Shown one piece after another: positions 35,490-43,410 of a DNA stretch of 64,000 nt (position 1 is the first letter of the stretch; every line of letters begins with the position of its first letter). Position numbers and translations under genes: made by a program. This DNA comes from Galbibacter sp048266365 (GTDB lineage Bacteria; Bacteroidota; Bacteroidia; Flavobacteriales; Flavobacteriaceae). The notes under the pieces were generated by a model. It was given only the letters and a program-made list of their open reading frames with translations, had not been told where the DNA came from and ran no database searches. The stretch covers positions 496,001-560,000 of the forward strand of contig NZ_JBLWZP010000002.1 of assembly GCF_048266365.1 (NCBI RefSeq), in the 5' to 3' direction.

Positions 35490-36671
35490 ATGAGAACAAT
35501 CAAAACAAAAACAGCTGGATTACATTACCGCATTTTAATACTGCTTTTATTAGTGCTTAATTCGTATGCATACCCTGTAAAGGCACAATCCTCTACCCGC
35601 GTATTCCATATCCAGAATTACTTTTCGGAGGTGTACTTAGTAGAAAACAACAACAAATTGGTTCTAATAGAAACCGGAGTTCCAGTAGAAGGTTATGCCG
35701 ACTCCTTAGCACAATCTATTGAGGATTTAGGTTTTAAAACAGAGCATATTGCATTAGCCATAGTTACCCATGGCCACGGTGATCATGCCGGAAACGCACA
35801 CTACCTGCAAGAAACATTTGACATCCCCATTGTTGGTAGCCAATTCGATTTTGAAAAATTCACAAGCGGTAAAACTGAGCTTGCTAAAAGTAAAGATGTA
35901 AGTATTTGGGGAACGCGATTACGACCAAATATGGATATGGATTATCCTGCATTTACACCAGATATTCTAGTAGGCACAACTGAAGTCGATCTAAAGAAAT
36001 TTGGCATTGATGGTAAAATTATTCCATTAAAAGGAGGCCACACTCCGGGCGGCTTAACGGTCTTAATTGGAAATCAATTCTTTATTGGGGATGCCTTTAT
36101 CGGTACCTTTGCACTTGATGGAGCAAGCTTGGTGCCCGATGATCATCATGTCAGAGAACATTTCTATCATGAGAATACCACGGTAGCAGACCAGGTACTA
36201 GAAGTGATTGAGAAAATAGCTAAGGCGAATAACGTAACAAACATTTACCCGACCCATTTTGGTCCTGTTACCACAGCTGGACTCTCTAAATATATCAATG
36301 AAAAACCCATATTAAAAGAATTATCAAAACTTCAAGCAAGTTTACTTAAAGAAATTGAACATGGCGACAGTGATGTCGCAAACACCTTGCTCTCAAAAAA
36401 CTTTAACATCATCACCCCTTATGGACAGCAGTTTGCAAAAACCGACTTTATTCAACAGCGAATTACAAGTCCAAAAACAAAAATAGAAACGGTTTCAGCT
36501 GAAGATTTCAGAATCGTTAAGGCCGACAATAATACGGCTATAATGACCTTTCTGAAAAAGCTGAAAATAACAAACAAAGAGCCACAAAACATCTATGCAA
36601 CAGCATTTTACACAAAAATAAAGGATCATTGGGAGCTGGTATTCGAACAAGATATGCTACAACAGCACTAA
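35490..36671 (+). CDS. Exported metallo-beta-lactamase-fold hydrolase with C-terminal SnoaL-like domain
   Basis: A 393-residue protein exported by a signal peptide (about residues 12-33, ending VKAQ). The metal site is T-H94-G-H96-G-D98-H99 (THGHGDHAGN), with further ligands in GGHTPGG, FIGDAFIGTF and PTHFGPV, as in class B3-like enzymes. The last 115 residues, from about 278, form a SnoaL/DUF4440-like cone domain (LSKLQASLLKEIEHGDSD ... YTKIKDHWELVFEQDM). The substrate is unknown; a lactonase or beta-lactamase are both possible. Its fusion and the neighbouring Crp-type regulator are notable. Confidence 0.85.
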   Translation: MRTIKTKTAGLHYRILILLLLVLNSYAYPVKAQSSTRVFHIQNYFSEVYLVENNNKLVLIETGVPVEGYADSLAQSIEDLGFKTEHIALAIVTHGHGDHAGNAHYLQETFDIPIVGSQFDFEKFTSGKTELAKSKDVSIWGTRLRPNMDMDYPAFTPDILVGTTEVDLKKFGIDGKIIPLKGGHTPGGLTVLIGNQFFIGDAFIGTFALDGASLVPDDHHVREHFYHENTTVADQVLEVIEKIAKANNVTNIYPTHFGPVTTAGLSKYINEKPILKELSKLQASLLKEIEHGDSDVANTLLSKNFNIITPYGQQFAKTDFIQQRITSPKTKIETVSAEDFRIVKADNNTAIMTFLKKLKITNKEPQNIYATAFYTKIKDHWELVFEQDMLQQH

Positions 36672-36715
36672 AACCGCTTTTAAGTACATCCGTTTAAAAC
36701 GCAAATTTGGCATCT

Positions 36716-36743
36716 ACATCGTCTTTTACGGCGATGTTTTTGT
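36716..36743 (+). terminator. Intrinsic terminator after the MBL hydrolase
   Basis: ACATCGTC (36716-36723) pairs with GGCGATGT (36730-36737), including one G-T pair, around a TTTTAC loop, and is followed by a T-rich run. It lies between the converging hydrolase and mtaB genes. Confidence 0.8.
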
Positions 36744-36749
36744 TTGTTC

Positions 36750-38084
36750 TTATACTACAGCCCTAACCTCTTCTAAGAATTCAATATTTAGGATACCATC
36801 CTCAGCAATACCGGTAAGTTTTACCCTGTGAAGAGTGTTGACCAATTCTGGATTCCAAGGCAACTTTACCTTGACGTAGTTTTGAGTAAACCCGTGAATA
36901 TATCCTTGTTTGTTTTCCCCTTCGAATAAAACGGTTTGTTCTGACCCTACTTGACTTTCATAAAAGGCACGACGCTTTTTAACTGAAAGCCCTCTAAGCA
37001 TCTTACTACGCTTATTACGCACTTTTTGAGGCACGACACCCTCCATATCCACTGCTTCCGTATTATCACGCTCAGAATAGGTAAATACGTGCAGATAAGA
37101 GATGTCAAGGTTGTTTAAGAAGTGATAGGTTTCTAAGAAGTGCTCATCAGTCTCTCCCGGGAATCCTACGATCACATCTACTCCTATACAAGCATCAGGC
37201 ATCACTGTTTTAATTTTTGCAACCCTATCCACATAAAGCTCTCTTTTGTAGCGACGCTTCATCTTGGCTAAGATCTCATTGCTCCCACTCTGTAGTGGTA
37301 TGTGAAAATGCGGTACGAAAGTTCTACTTGAAGCCACAAAATCAATGGTTTCATTTTTCAGAAGGTTTGGCTCGATTGATGATATTCTCAATCGCTCAAT
37401 TCCCGGTACCTCATCCAAGGCTTTAACGAGTTCAAAAAAGGTGTGTTCATGTTTTTTATTTCCAAATTCCCCTTTTCCGTAATCTCCAATATTAACCCCG
37501 GTGAGTACAATTTCTTTAATACCTTGCTTGGAAATCTCTTCAGCATTCTGAAGGACATTATCCAAACTGTCACTCCTGGAAATTCCTCGTGCTAATGGAA
37601 TTGTACAGTAGGTACATTTATAATCACAGCCATCCTGAACTTTCAAAAAGGCACGAGTTCTATCCCCTATTGAATAGCTCCCCACATAAAAATCGGCCTC
37701 TTCAATTTCACAACTGTGAACTTCTCCAAAATCATTTTTAGAAAGGTCGTTGATATAATCTTTAATTTTAAACTTCTCGGTGGCTCCCAAAACCAAATCC
37801 ACACCATCAACATCAGCTAACTCCTCCGGTTTTAACTGAGCATAGCAACCAATGGCTGCAACAAAAGCCTCAGGATTGATCTTTTGCGCCTGCTTGACTA
37901 TAGTTTTAAACTTCTTATCCGCATTCTCGGTAACTGAACAGGTGTTGATCACATATATATCTGCTTTTTGTGAGAAATCAACTCTATCAAACCCTTCATC
38001 GGTAAACCCGCGAGCAATAGTTGAAGTCTCCGAAAAATTAAGTTTACACCCTAAGGTATAAAATGCCACCTTTTTAGCTTCCAT
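36750..38084 (-). CDS. mtaB: tRNA t6A37 methylthiotransferase MtaB
   Basis: A 444-residue radical-SAM methylthiotransferase that converts t6A to ms2t6A at position 37 of tRNAs decoding ANN codons. The N-terminal UPF0004 domain has the three auxiliary-cluster cysteines in GCKLNFSE, NTCSVTE and GCYAQ. The radical-SAM site is CDYKCTYCTIPLARG (CxxxCxxC). The C-terminal TRAM domain covers about 370-440. Length and the start VAFYTLGCKLNFSE separate MtaB from MiaB and RimO. It is a single-gene unit. A TATATTTG element lies at 38140-38147, 56 bases before the start. Confidence 0.93.
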   Translation of the reverse strand: MEAKKVAFYTLGCKLNFSETSTIARGFTDEGFDRVDFSQKADIYVINTCSVTENADKKFKTIVKQAQKINPEAFVAAIGCYAQLKPEELADVDGVDLVLGATEKFKIKDYINDLSKNDFGEVHSCEIEEADFYVGSYSIGDRTRAFLKVQDGCDYKCTYCTIPLARGISRSDSLDNVLQNAEEISKQGIKEIVLTGVNIGDYGKGEFGNKKHEHTFFELVKALDEVPGIERLRISSIEPNLLKNETIDFVASSRTFVPHFHIPLQSGSNEILAKMKRRYKRELYVDRVAKIKTVMPDACIGVDVIVGFPGETDEHFLETYHFLNNLDISYLHVFTYSERDNTEAVDMEGVVPQKVRNKRSKMLRGLSVKKRRAFYESQVGSEQTVLFEGENKQGYIHGFTQNYVKVKLPWNPELVNTLHRVKLTGIAEDGILNIEFLEEVRAVV

Positions 38085-38139
38085 TTGAATAAATTTAAAC
38101 CTTGAAAAACAGTTAATTATGCCTTTTTAAAAAAGCGCA

Positions 38140-38147
38140 CAAATATA
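38140..38147 (-). promoter_or_regulatory. Candidate -7 element for mtaB
   Basis: The minus strand reads TATATTTG 56 bases upstream of the start codon, an exact TAnnTTTG match. There is no clear -33 TTG at the right spacing. Confidence 0.45.
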
Positions 38148-38227
38148 CCAACTAATTTAGAGTAATAAAAGAATATACTGAGATTTCAGTGGCTTAAACC
38201 TATAACAGCATCAATGGCAACGGCGTA

Positions 38228-39403
38228 TTAATTTTTACGCCACTTGGCAGACTCATCAAAGATATGGTTCAAAATTTTCTCATCCTCTGAGGTAAAACAA
38301 ATACCTCGTCGTTCCATCATTGCTTTGGCGGTCTGAAATGCTTTTTCCGGCTTGTATGTTGTAAAACCTGCAGCACCACCCCAGCTAAAGCTCGGAATAA
38401 AGTTACGCGGATAGCCACATCCGTAGATGTTAGAGCTTACCCCTACAACGGTTCCCGTGTTAAACATCGTATTGATACCACACTTACTGTGGTCACCCAT
38501 CATAAGTCCGCAAAACTGTAATTGTGTTTTGGCAAAACTTTCTGTTTCATAACTCCAAAGCTTTACTGTAGAATAATCATTTTTAAGATTGGAACTATTG
38601 GTGTCAGCCCCTATGTTACACCATTCTCCAAGCACTGAATTACCGAGATAGCCTTCATGGCCCTTATTAGAATTTCCGAAGATTACAGTGTTGGTGATTT
38701 CTCCACCCACTTTACATCCAGGCCCTATAGTGGTAGGTCCGTAAATTCTAGTTCCCATTTTAGCAACCGAACTCTCCCCTAAGAAAAAACCTCCTCGAAT
38801 CATACTGCCTTCCATAACCAAACTATCCTTTGCTAAATAAATAGGCCCGGGTGATGCGTTTAAGGTAGCACACTCTACTACTGCACCCTCTTCAATAAAA
38901 ATATTTTCAGGATCGATTACTCTATTATTACTAGGTATAGGTTGACTTTTTCGACCGTGAGTCAACAAATCAAAATCAGCTTGTAAAGCAAGGCCATTTT
39001 TGGAAAAGATATCCCAAGTTTGCTGTATCTGAACACACTCTCCATGGTACTCAACAGCCTGATATGCATCAAAGTCTATGTCTTCTTGAGCATCAGTAGT
39101 GTGAAATGCAATTACTTCTTCTCCGTGAAAGACTGCTTGATTGTGCTCAAGCCCTTTAATAATCTGTACCAGTTCAATATTTGGTAAATAAGAAGCGTTG
39201 ATAAGAACATTCTCTTCCATTTCAACCATCGGATAACGACCCGATAAATAGTCTTCTGTAATTGTTGTGGTGGTGTTTCCCAGGAATTTCTCCCATTTCT
39301 CTCTAATTGTTAGGATCCCAATACGAATTTCAGCTACAGGGCGCGTAAAGGTAAACGGCAGTAGTGCATTTCGTGATGGACCGTCAAAAAGAATATAGTT
39401 CAT
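38228..39403 (-). CDS. GlmU-family sugar nucleotidyltransferase-like protein
   Basis: A 391-residue protein of the Bacteroidota GlmU-family type, found in every flavobacterial genome I can recall. The N-terminal portion (about 1-190) is a degenerate nucleotidyltransferase domain (MNYILFDGPSRNALLPFTFTRPVAEI) and lacks the canonical L-x-G-G-x-G-T-R-x loop. The C-terminal portion (about 200-350) is a left-handed beta-helix of hexapeptide repeats (IYGPTTIGPGCKVGGEIT, VIFGNSNKGHEGYLGNSV), probably with acyl- or uridylyl-transfer activity. The missing signature suggests it is not a simple GlcNAc-1-P uridyltransferase. It stands alone, upstream of mtaB on the same strand. Confidence 0.8.
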   Translation of the reverse strand: MNYILFDGPSRNALLPFTFTRPVAEIRIGILTIREKWEKFLGNTTTTITEDYLSGRYPMVEMEENVLINASYLPNIELVQIIKGLEHNQAVFHGEEVIAFHTTDAQEDIDFDAYQAVEYHGECVQIQQTWDIFSKNGLALQADFDLLTHGRKSQPIPSNNRVIDPENIFIEEGAVVECATLNASPGPIYLAKDSLVMEGSMIRGGFFLGESSVAKMGTRIYGPTTIGPGCKVGGEITNTVIFGNSNKGHEGYLGNSVLGEWCNIGADTNSSNLKNDYSTVKLWSYETESFAKTQLQFCGLMMGDHSKCGINTMFNTGTVVGVSSNIYGCGYPRNFIPSFSWGGAAGFTTYKPEKAFQTAKAMMERRGICFTSEDEKILNHIFDESAKWRKN

Positions 39404-39504
39404 GATTGGTTTTTTGAGGTAAAATTAAAATTAAAGTATCGATACTGAAAAAGAAATCCGACCAAAAAATTGTTTTACGGTCAAGCGGTAATCTTTTCCA
39501 TCTA

Positions 39505-39545
39505 AAAACAAAAAACCTCTGAAATTATTATGTCAGAGGTTTTAA
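39505..39545 (-). terminator. Intrinsic terminator after rpmE2
   Basis: AAAACCTCTGA pairs with TCAGAGGTTTT (about 39512-39522 and 39533-39543), with a 10-base loop, and on the minus strand is followed by a T-rich run. It lies 20-50 bases after the L31 stop. Confidence 0.85.
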
Positions 39546-39563
39546 AATAAATATAAAAATTTA

Positions 39564-39815
39564 TTATTTTTTGAACTTGGCGTATTTGTTTTTGAATTTA
39601 TCAATACGACCAGCAGTATCCACAAGTTTAGATTTTCCGGTGTAATAAGGGTGCGATGATCTTGAAATCTCCAGTTTAACAACAGGATATTCGACACCGT
39701 CTACTTCAATAGTCTCTTTAGTATCTGCAGTAGACTTTGTAAGAAAAACATCATCATTGGACATATCCTTAAATGCTACTAATCTATAATTTTCTGGATG
39801 TATACCTTTTTTCAT
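39564..39815 (-). CDS. rpmE2: 50S ribosomal protein L31, type B
   Basis: An 83-residue large-subunit protein. It starts MKKGIHPENYRLVAFKDMSN and lacks the zinc-binding cysteines of type A L31, so it is type B, which often replaces the zinc form under zinc limitation. The segment SRSSHPYYTGKSKLVDTAGR is conserved. It has a consensus promoter and its own terminator. I saw no Zur-like box next to the promoter. Confidence 0.95.
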   Translation of the reverse strand: MKKGIHPENYRLVAFKDMSNDDVFLTKSTADTKETIEVDGVEYPVVKLEISRSSHPYYTGKSKLVDTAGRIDKFKNKYAKFKK

Positions 39816-39863
39816 CGCCTTATATATTTTTAACTATCTTATTCAGTTCGATTTTTCGAGCTG

Positions 39864-39893
39864 CAAATTTATATAATTATTTTGAATCCCCAA
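39864..39893 (-). promoter_or_regulatory. Promoter of rpmE2 (consensus type)
   Basis: On the minus strand TTG (39891-39893), 19 bases of spacer, then TAAATTTG (39864-39871): exact consensus parts. The predicted start is about 43 bases before the ATG. Confidence 0.8.
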
Positions 39894-39931
39894 CACTTTT
39901 GATCCAAAATTTATGTCACTACATAAATTTC

Positions 39932-39939
39932 TACTTTTG
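39932..39939 (+). promoter_or_regulatory. Candidate -7 element for the DUF4199 operon
   Basis: TACTTTTG matches TAnnTTTG exactly 58 bases before the DUF4199 start. No clear -33 TTG at 19-21 bases. It could start the DUF4199-GT2-phosphohexomutase transcript. Confidence 0.45.
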
Positions 39940-39997
39940 TGTAACAAATATACACGATTTGATACTAACTTTATAGAAACAAAATCAACTATAAGAA

Positions 39998-40519
39998 ATG
40001 GAAAGTACACAACCTACAACCGGGCAGTTTGCCTTAAGATACGGATTATTGCTTGGAGCGGTTACCGTAGTGTTTAGTTTAATGCTCCACTTTATGGATA
40101 TGCAATACGACCAAGGGATGGCGAAAAACATCATCTCCATTGTTATCCTTTTTGGTATCATCCTATTGGCAATCATCCAGTTTAAGAAATTAAATGATAG
40201 TTATATATCAGTTTCCGAAGCCTTAAAAGTAGGCGTGGGAACCGCATTGATTGGAGGGTTGATCGCCGTCGTATATACTATGATTTACGTAAATTTCATC
40301 GATCCTAATTTTCATGAACAAATTGCTGAACTAAGCAGAGCTGGAATGATGAAGAATAATCCCGAGATGACCCAGGAACAAATGGATACAGCTATAGAGA
40401 TGCAACAAAAGTTCTTCTGGGTGACTTATCCTTTTATTTTAATTTTTAATATTTTCATCGGCTTTGTGATATCATTAATCACAGGACTTATCGTAAAAAA
40501 AGCGAAAAATGAATTCTAA
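39998..40519 (+). CDS. DUF4199 domain membrane protein
   Basis: A 173-residue integral membrane protein with four hydrophobic segments (about residues 12-30, 44-62, 75-97, 140-165). This is the DUF4199 family, seen across Bacteroidota beside a GT2 glycosyltransferase. No catalytic residues are visible. A polar stretch after the third segment (FHEQIAELSRAGMMKNNPEMTQEQMDTAIEMQQKFFW) is a helical loop on one face. It starts a likely operon: 40 bases to the GT2 gene and 48 to the phosphohexomutase. It may hold or regulate the glycosyltransferase, but that is only from co-location. Confidence 0.8.
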   Translation: MESTQPTTGQFALRYGLLLGAVTVVFSLMLHFMDMQYDQGMAKNIISIVILFGIILLAIIQFKKLNDSYISVSEALKVGVGTALIGGLIAVVYTMIYVNFIDPNFHEQIAELSRAGMMKNNPEMTQEQMDTAIEMQQKFFWVTYPFILIFNIFIGFVISLITGLIVKKAKNEF

Positions 40520-40559
40520 TTTATATCTTTGATCACAGTTATAGTGTTAATTCAGTTTC

Positions 40560-41507
40560 ATGGATATATCAGTAGTAATACCACTACTCAATGAACAAGA
40601 GTCTTTAAAAGAATTATACGATTGGATTGCAAAAATCATGCAAGCCAATCGTTTTTCTTATGAAATTATATTTATAGACGATGGAAGCAGTGATCAATCC
40701 TGGGAAATTATACAGACACTATCTGTCGACAACTCGAGCGTTAAAGGCATACGTTTTCTAAAAAACTTTGGAAAGTCTCAGGCGCTACACGCTGGTTTTC
40801 TTGAATCTAAAGGTGATGTCGTCATTACTATGGATGCAGACCTTCAAGACAACCCAGAAGAAATTCCTCAACTCATTCAGCGACTTAAAAGCGAAAACCT
40901 AGATCTTATTTCCGGATGGAAAAAAGTGAGGTACGATTCAGTTTTGGCTAAAAACCTTCCTTCCAAGTTATTTAATTGGGCAGCCCGAAAAACCTCTGGT
41001 GTTTATTTACATGATTTTAACTGCGGTTTAAAAGCTTATCGCAAGGAGGTAGTAAAATCTATCGATGTCCACGGTGAAATGCACCGATACATTCCGGTTT
41101 TAGTCAAAAATGCCGGTTTTACAAAAATTGAAGAACAGGTGGTCAAACACCAAGCGAGAAAATACGGAAGTACTAAATTTGGGATGGAACGTTTTATCAA
41201 TGGATTTTTAGATTTAATCACCATTTGGTTTGTGTCTAAATTTGGAAAACAACCCATGCACCTATTCGGAGCTTGGGGAGTGGTAATGTTTATCATAGGT
41301 TTTGGATTTGCAGCCTATTTGGGAATTGACAAATTATTTATCAATCCTTATGGCCGTTTAATCGCCTTGCGTCCCCAGTTCTACATATCCCTGATCGCCA
41401 TGGTAATTGGTACTCAATTATTTATTGCAGGATTTCTAGGAGAACTCATCCTAAGATCCAAAAAACAAGAAAAGCGATACAAAATTGCAGAAACTACGAA
41501 TTTTTAA
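40560..41507 (+). CDS. GT2 polyprenyl-phosphate glycosyltransferase-like (DPM1/GtrB type)
   Basis: A 315-residue GT2 enzyme that likely moves a sugar from a nucleotide to polyprenyl phosphate for flippase-mediated export. The core has VVIPLLNEQESL at the N terminus, FIDDGSSDQSW and DADLQDNPEEI (D-x-D at about residues 95-97). Two C-terminal membrane spans lie at about 235-260 and 270-295 (AWGVVMFIIGFGFAAYLGIDKLF and FYISLIAMVIGTQLFIAGFLGELILRS), typical of GtrB-type enzymes. It is flanked by DUF4199 and phosphohexomutase genes on the same strand, so it may draw on glucose-1-phosphate-derived sugars. Confidence 0.9.
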   Translation: MDISVVIPLLNEQESLKELYDWIAKIMQANRFSYEIIFIDDGSSDQSWEIIQTLSVDNSSVKGIRFLKNFGKSQALHAGFLESKGDVVITMDADLQDNPEEIPQLIQRLKSENLDLISGWKKVRYDSVLAKNLPSKLFNWAARKTSGVYLHDFNCGLKAYRKEVVKSIDVHGEMHRYIPVLVKNAGFTKIEEQVVKHQARKYGSTKFGMERFINGFLDLITIWFVSKFGKQPMHLFGAWGVVMFIIGFGFAAYLGIDKLFINPYGRLIALRPQFYISLIAMVIGTQLFIAGFLGELILRSKKQEKRYKIAETTNF

Positions 41508-41555
41508 CCCTCGGGGTATTTCAAACGCCAAGGAATTTAAATATAAGTACAGTAA

Positions 41556-43274
41556 ATGGAAACAGAAGAAATAATCAAAAATGCATCAGCTTGGTTGGCT
41601 GACACTTTTGATCCTCAGACTAGAAAAGAAGTTCAACAGCTCATCGACAACGATCCTGAAGAATTAAGAGAGCGCTTTTACAAGAATTTGGAATTTGGAA
41701 CCGGTGGAATGCGCGGTACCATGGGAGCAGGAACAAATAAAATCAACAAATATACCCTAGGTAAAAACACCCAAGGCATTAGCAACTATTTAAAGCAACA
41801 GTTCCCTGATCAAGCATTAAAGGTAGCCATAGCTTACGATTGTCGTCACAATAGTGATACCTTAGCCAAGGTGGTTGCTGATGTGTTTTCCGCCAATGGG
41901 ATCAAAGTGTATTTATTTTCTGAGCTACGCCCCACTCCTGAACTTTCTTTTGCTTTAAAACACTTGAACTGTCATTGCGGAATTGTTCTTACCGCCTCAC
42001 ATAATCCACCAGAATACAACGGTTATAAGGTATATTGGCAAGATGGTGGCCAAATCGTTCCGCCTCAAGATCACGAAATCATTGATGAAATTGAAAAGCT
42101 GTCCTTTGAAGATATCAATTTTAATAGTAATGAAACTCTTATAGAATACATAGACAAAGAAATTGATGAAGCCTTCATTACTGCAAGTGTAGCCAATGCG
42201 AGTTTCGACACTAAGAATAAAGATGATTTTTCCGTAGTGTTCACCTCTTTACACGGGACATCAATCACTGTTCTACCCGAGGTTTTAAAACGTGCTGGTT
42301 ATAACAATGTCCACATTGTAGAAAGCCAAGCCAAACCAGATGGCGATTTTCCAACTGTAAAATCTCCAAATCCAGAAGAACCTGAAGCATTAGCCATAGC
42401 TATAGAATCGGCCAACGAGCTAAACGCGGACATGGTAATTGGAACCGACCCGGATGGGGATCGTCTTGGAATTGCTGTTCGGGACAACGATGGTGAGATG
42501 ATTCTGCTCAACGGGAACCAAACCATGATTCTGATGACGCGTTTTCTTTTGGAGAACTGGAAAAAAGAAGGAAAAATAAATGGCAATCAATTTATTGCCT
42601 CTACCATTGTTTCCACTCCAATGATGAAAGTTCTCGCGGACACCTATAAGGTTTCCTATAGAGAGGCGCTGACAGGATTTAAATGGATTGCAAAAATGAT
42701 TGTAGATTTCCCAAAAGAACAATTTATCGGAGGTGGTGAAGAAAGCTTCGGATTTATGGTGGGAGAATTTGTACGGGACAAGGATGCCATCACAGCTGCC
42801 TTATTGGCCTGTGAAATTGCCGCTAACGCAAAATCTGAAGGCAGCTCCTTCTACCAAGACCTCATCGATTGCTACTTGGAGATGGGAATGTATCATGAAA
42901 AACTAATTTCCCTGACTAAAAAAGGAATCAGTGGTGCTGATCAAATCAAGAAAATGATGATCCAATTAAGAGAGAATCCATTAAAATCTCTTGACGGCTC
43001 AAAGGTGGTTCGCATTGAAGATTACGCGAACTCCACACGCTTAAATATAGAAAGCTCCACTACAGAGACTATGAATATTCCAAAATCCAATGTGCTGATT
43101 TATTATACCGAAGACGGGAGCAAAATTGCGGCGAGACCAAGTGGTACAGAGCCTAAAATCAAGTTTTACTTCAGTGTCAAAGGAGAGCTTAATAACGCAG
43201 CCCTATACGAAAAAGCGGTTGGTGAATTGAATCAAAAAATTGATCGTATCATTCAAGAGCTCCCATTAGACTAG
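41556..43274 (+). CDS. Alpha-D-phosphohexomutase (phosphoglucomutase/phosphomannomutase type)
   Basis: A 572-residue phosphohexomutase that interconverts sugar 1- and 6-phosphates through a phosphoserine. The catalytic Ser-148 is in LTASHNPPEYNGYKVYW, the metal-binding loop is GTDPDGDRLG, the sugar-binding loop is GGGEESFGF, and the phosphate-binding loop is RPSGTEPKIKFYF near the C terminus. The length is that of the PgcA-like phosphoglucomutase group, longer than the 450-residue bacterial PMM/PGM. The gene shares an operon with the GT2 gene and ends before a hairpin. Confidence 0.93.
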   Translation: METEEIIKNASAWLADTFDPQTRKEVQQLIDNDPEELRERFYKNLEFGTGGMRGTMGAGTNKINKYTLGKNTQGISNYLKQQFPDQALKVAIAYDCRHNSDTLAKVVADVFSANGIKVYLFSELRPTPELSFALKHLNCHCGIVLTASHNPPEYNGYKVYWQDGGQIVPPQDHEIIDEIEKLSFEDINFNSNETLIEYIDKEIDEAFITASVANASFDTKNKDDFSVVFTSLHGTSITVLPEVLKRAGYNNVHIVESQAKPDGDFPTVKSPNPEEPEALAIAIESANELNADMVIGTDPDGDRLGIAVRDNDGEMILLNGNQTMILMTRFLLENWKKEGKINGNQFIASTIVSTPMMKVLADTYKVSYREALTGFKWIAKMIVDFPKEQFIGGGEESFGFMVGEFVRDKDAITAALLACEIAANAKSEGSSFYQDLIDCYLEMGMYHEKLISLTKKGISGADQIKKMMIQLRENPLKSLDGSKVVRIEDYANSTRLNIESSTTETMNIPKSNVLIYYTEDGSKIAARPSGTEPKIKFYFSVKGELNNAALYEKAVGELNQKIDRIIQELPLD

Positions 43275-43310
43275 GGCGCTTGAATCTATTATACTTTTAA
43301 ACTTTACAAA

Positions 43311-43336
43311 TAGCCCGTTCTAACCAACGGGCTATT
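43311..43336 (+). terminator. Hairpin terminator after the phosphohexomutase
   Basis: TAGCCCGTT (43311-43319) pairs with AACGGGCTA (43326-43334) around a 6-base loop. The T run after it is short, so it is moderate rather than strong. It ends the DUF4199 operon. Confidence 0.65.
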
Positions 43337-43349
43337 GTATAATAAAATG

Positions 43350-43357
43350 TAAATTTG
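43350..43357 (+). promoter_or_regulatory. Candidate -7 element for the ABC exporter gene
   Basis: TAAATTTG, an exact TAnnTTTG match, lies 53 bases before the exporter start and 14 bases after the hairpin, so the exporter has its own transcript. Confidence 0.5.
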
Positions 43358-43410
43358 CAGTCTTATTTCAACAACAGGATATTGCTAATTAATTCAATTG
43401 CTCTGATTAT

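Noticed and set aside
38228..39403. Calling the GlmU-family protein a functional GlmU
   Set aside because: The nucleotidyltransferase glycine-rich signature is not present, so uridylyltransferase activity cannot be supported.
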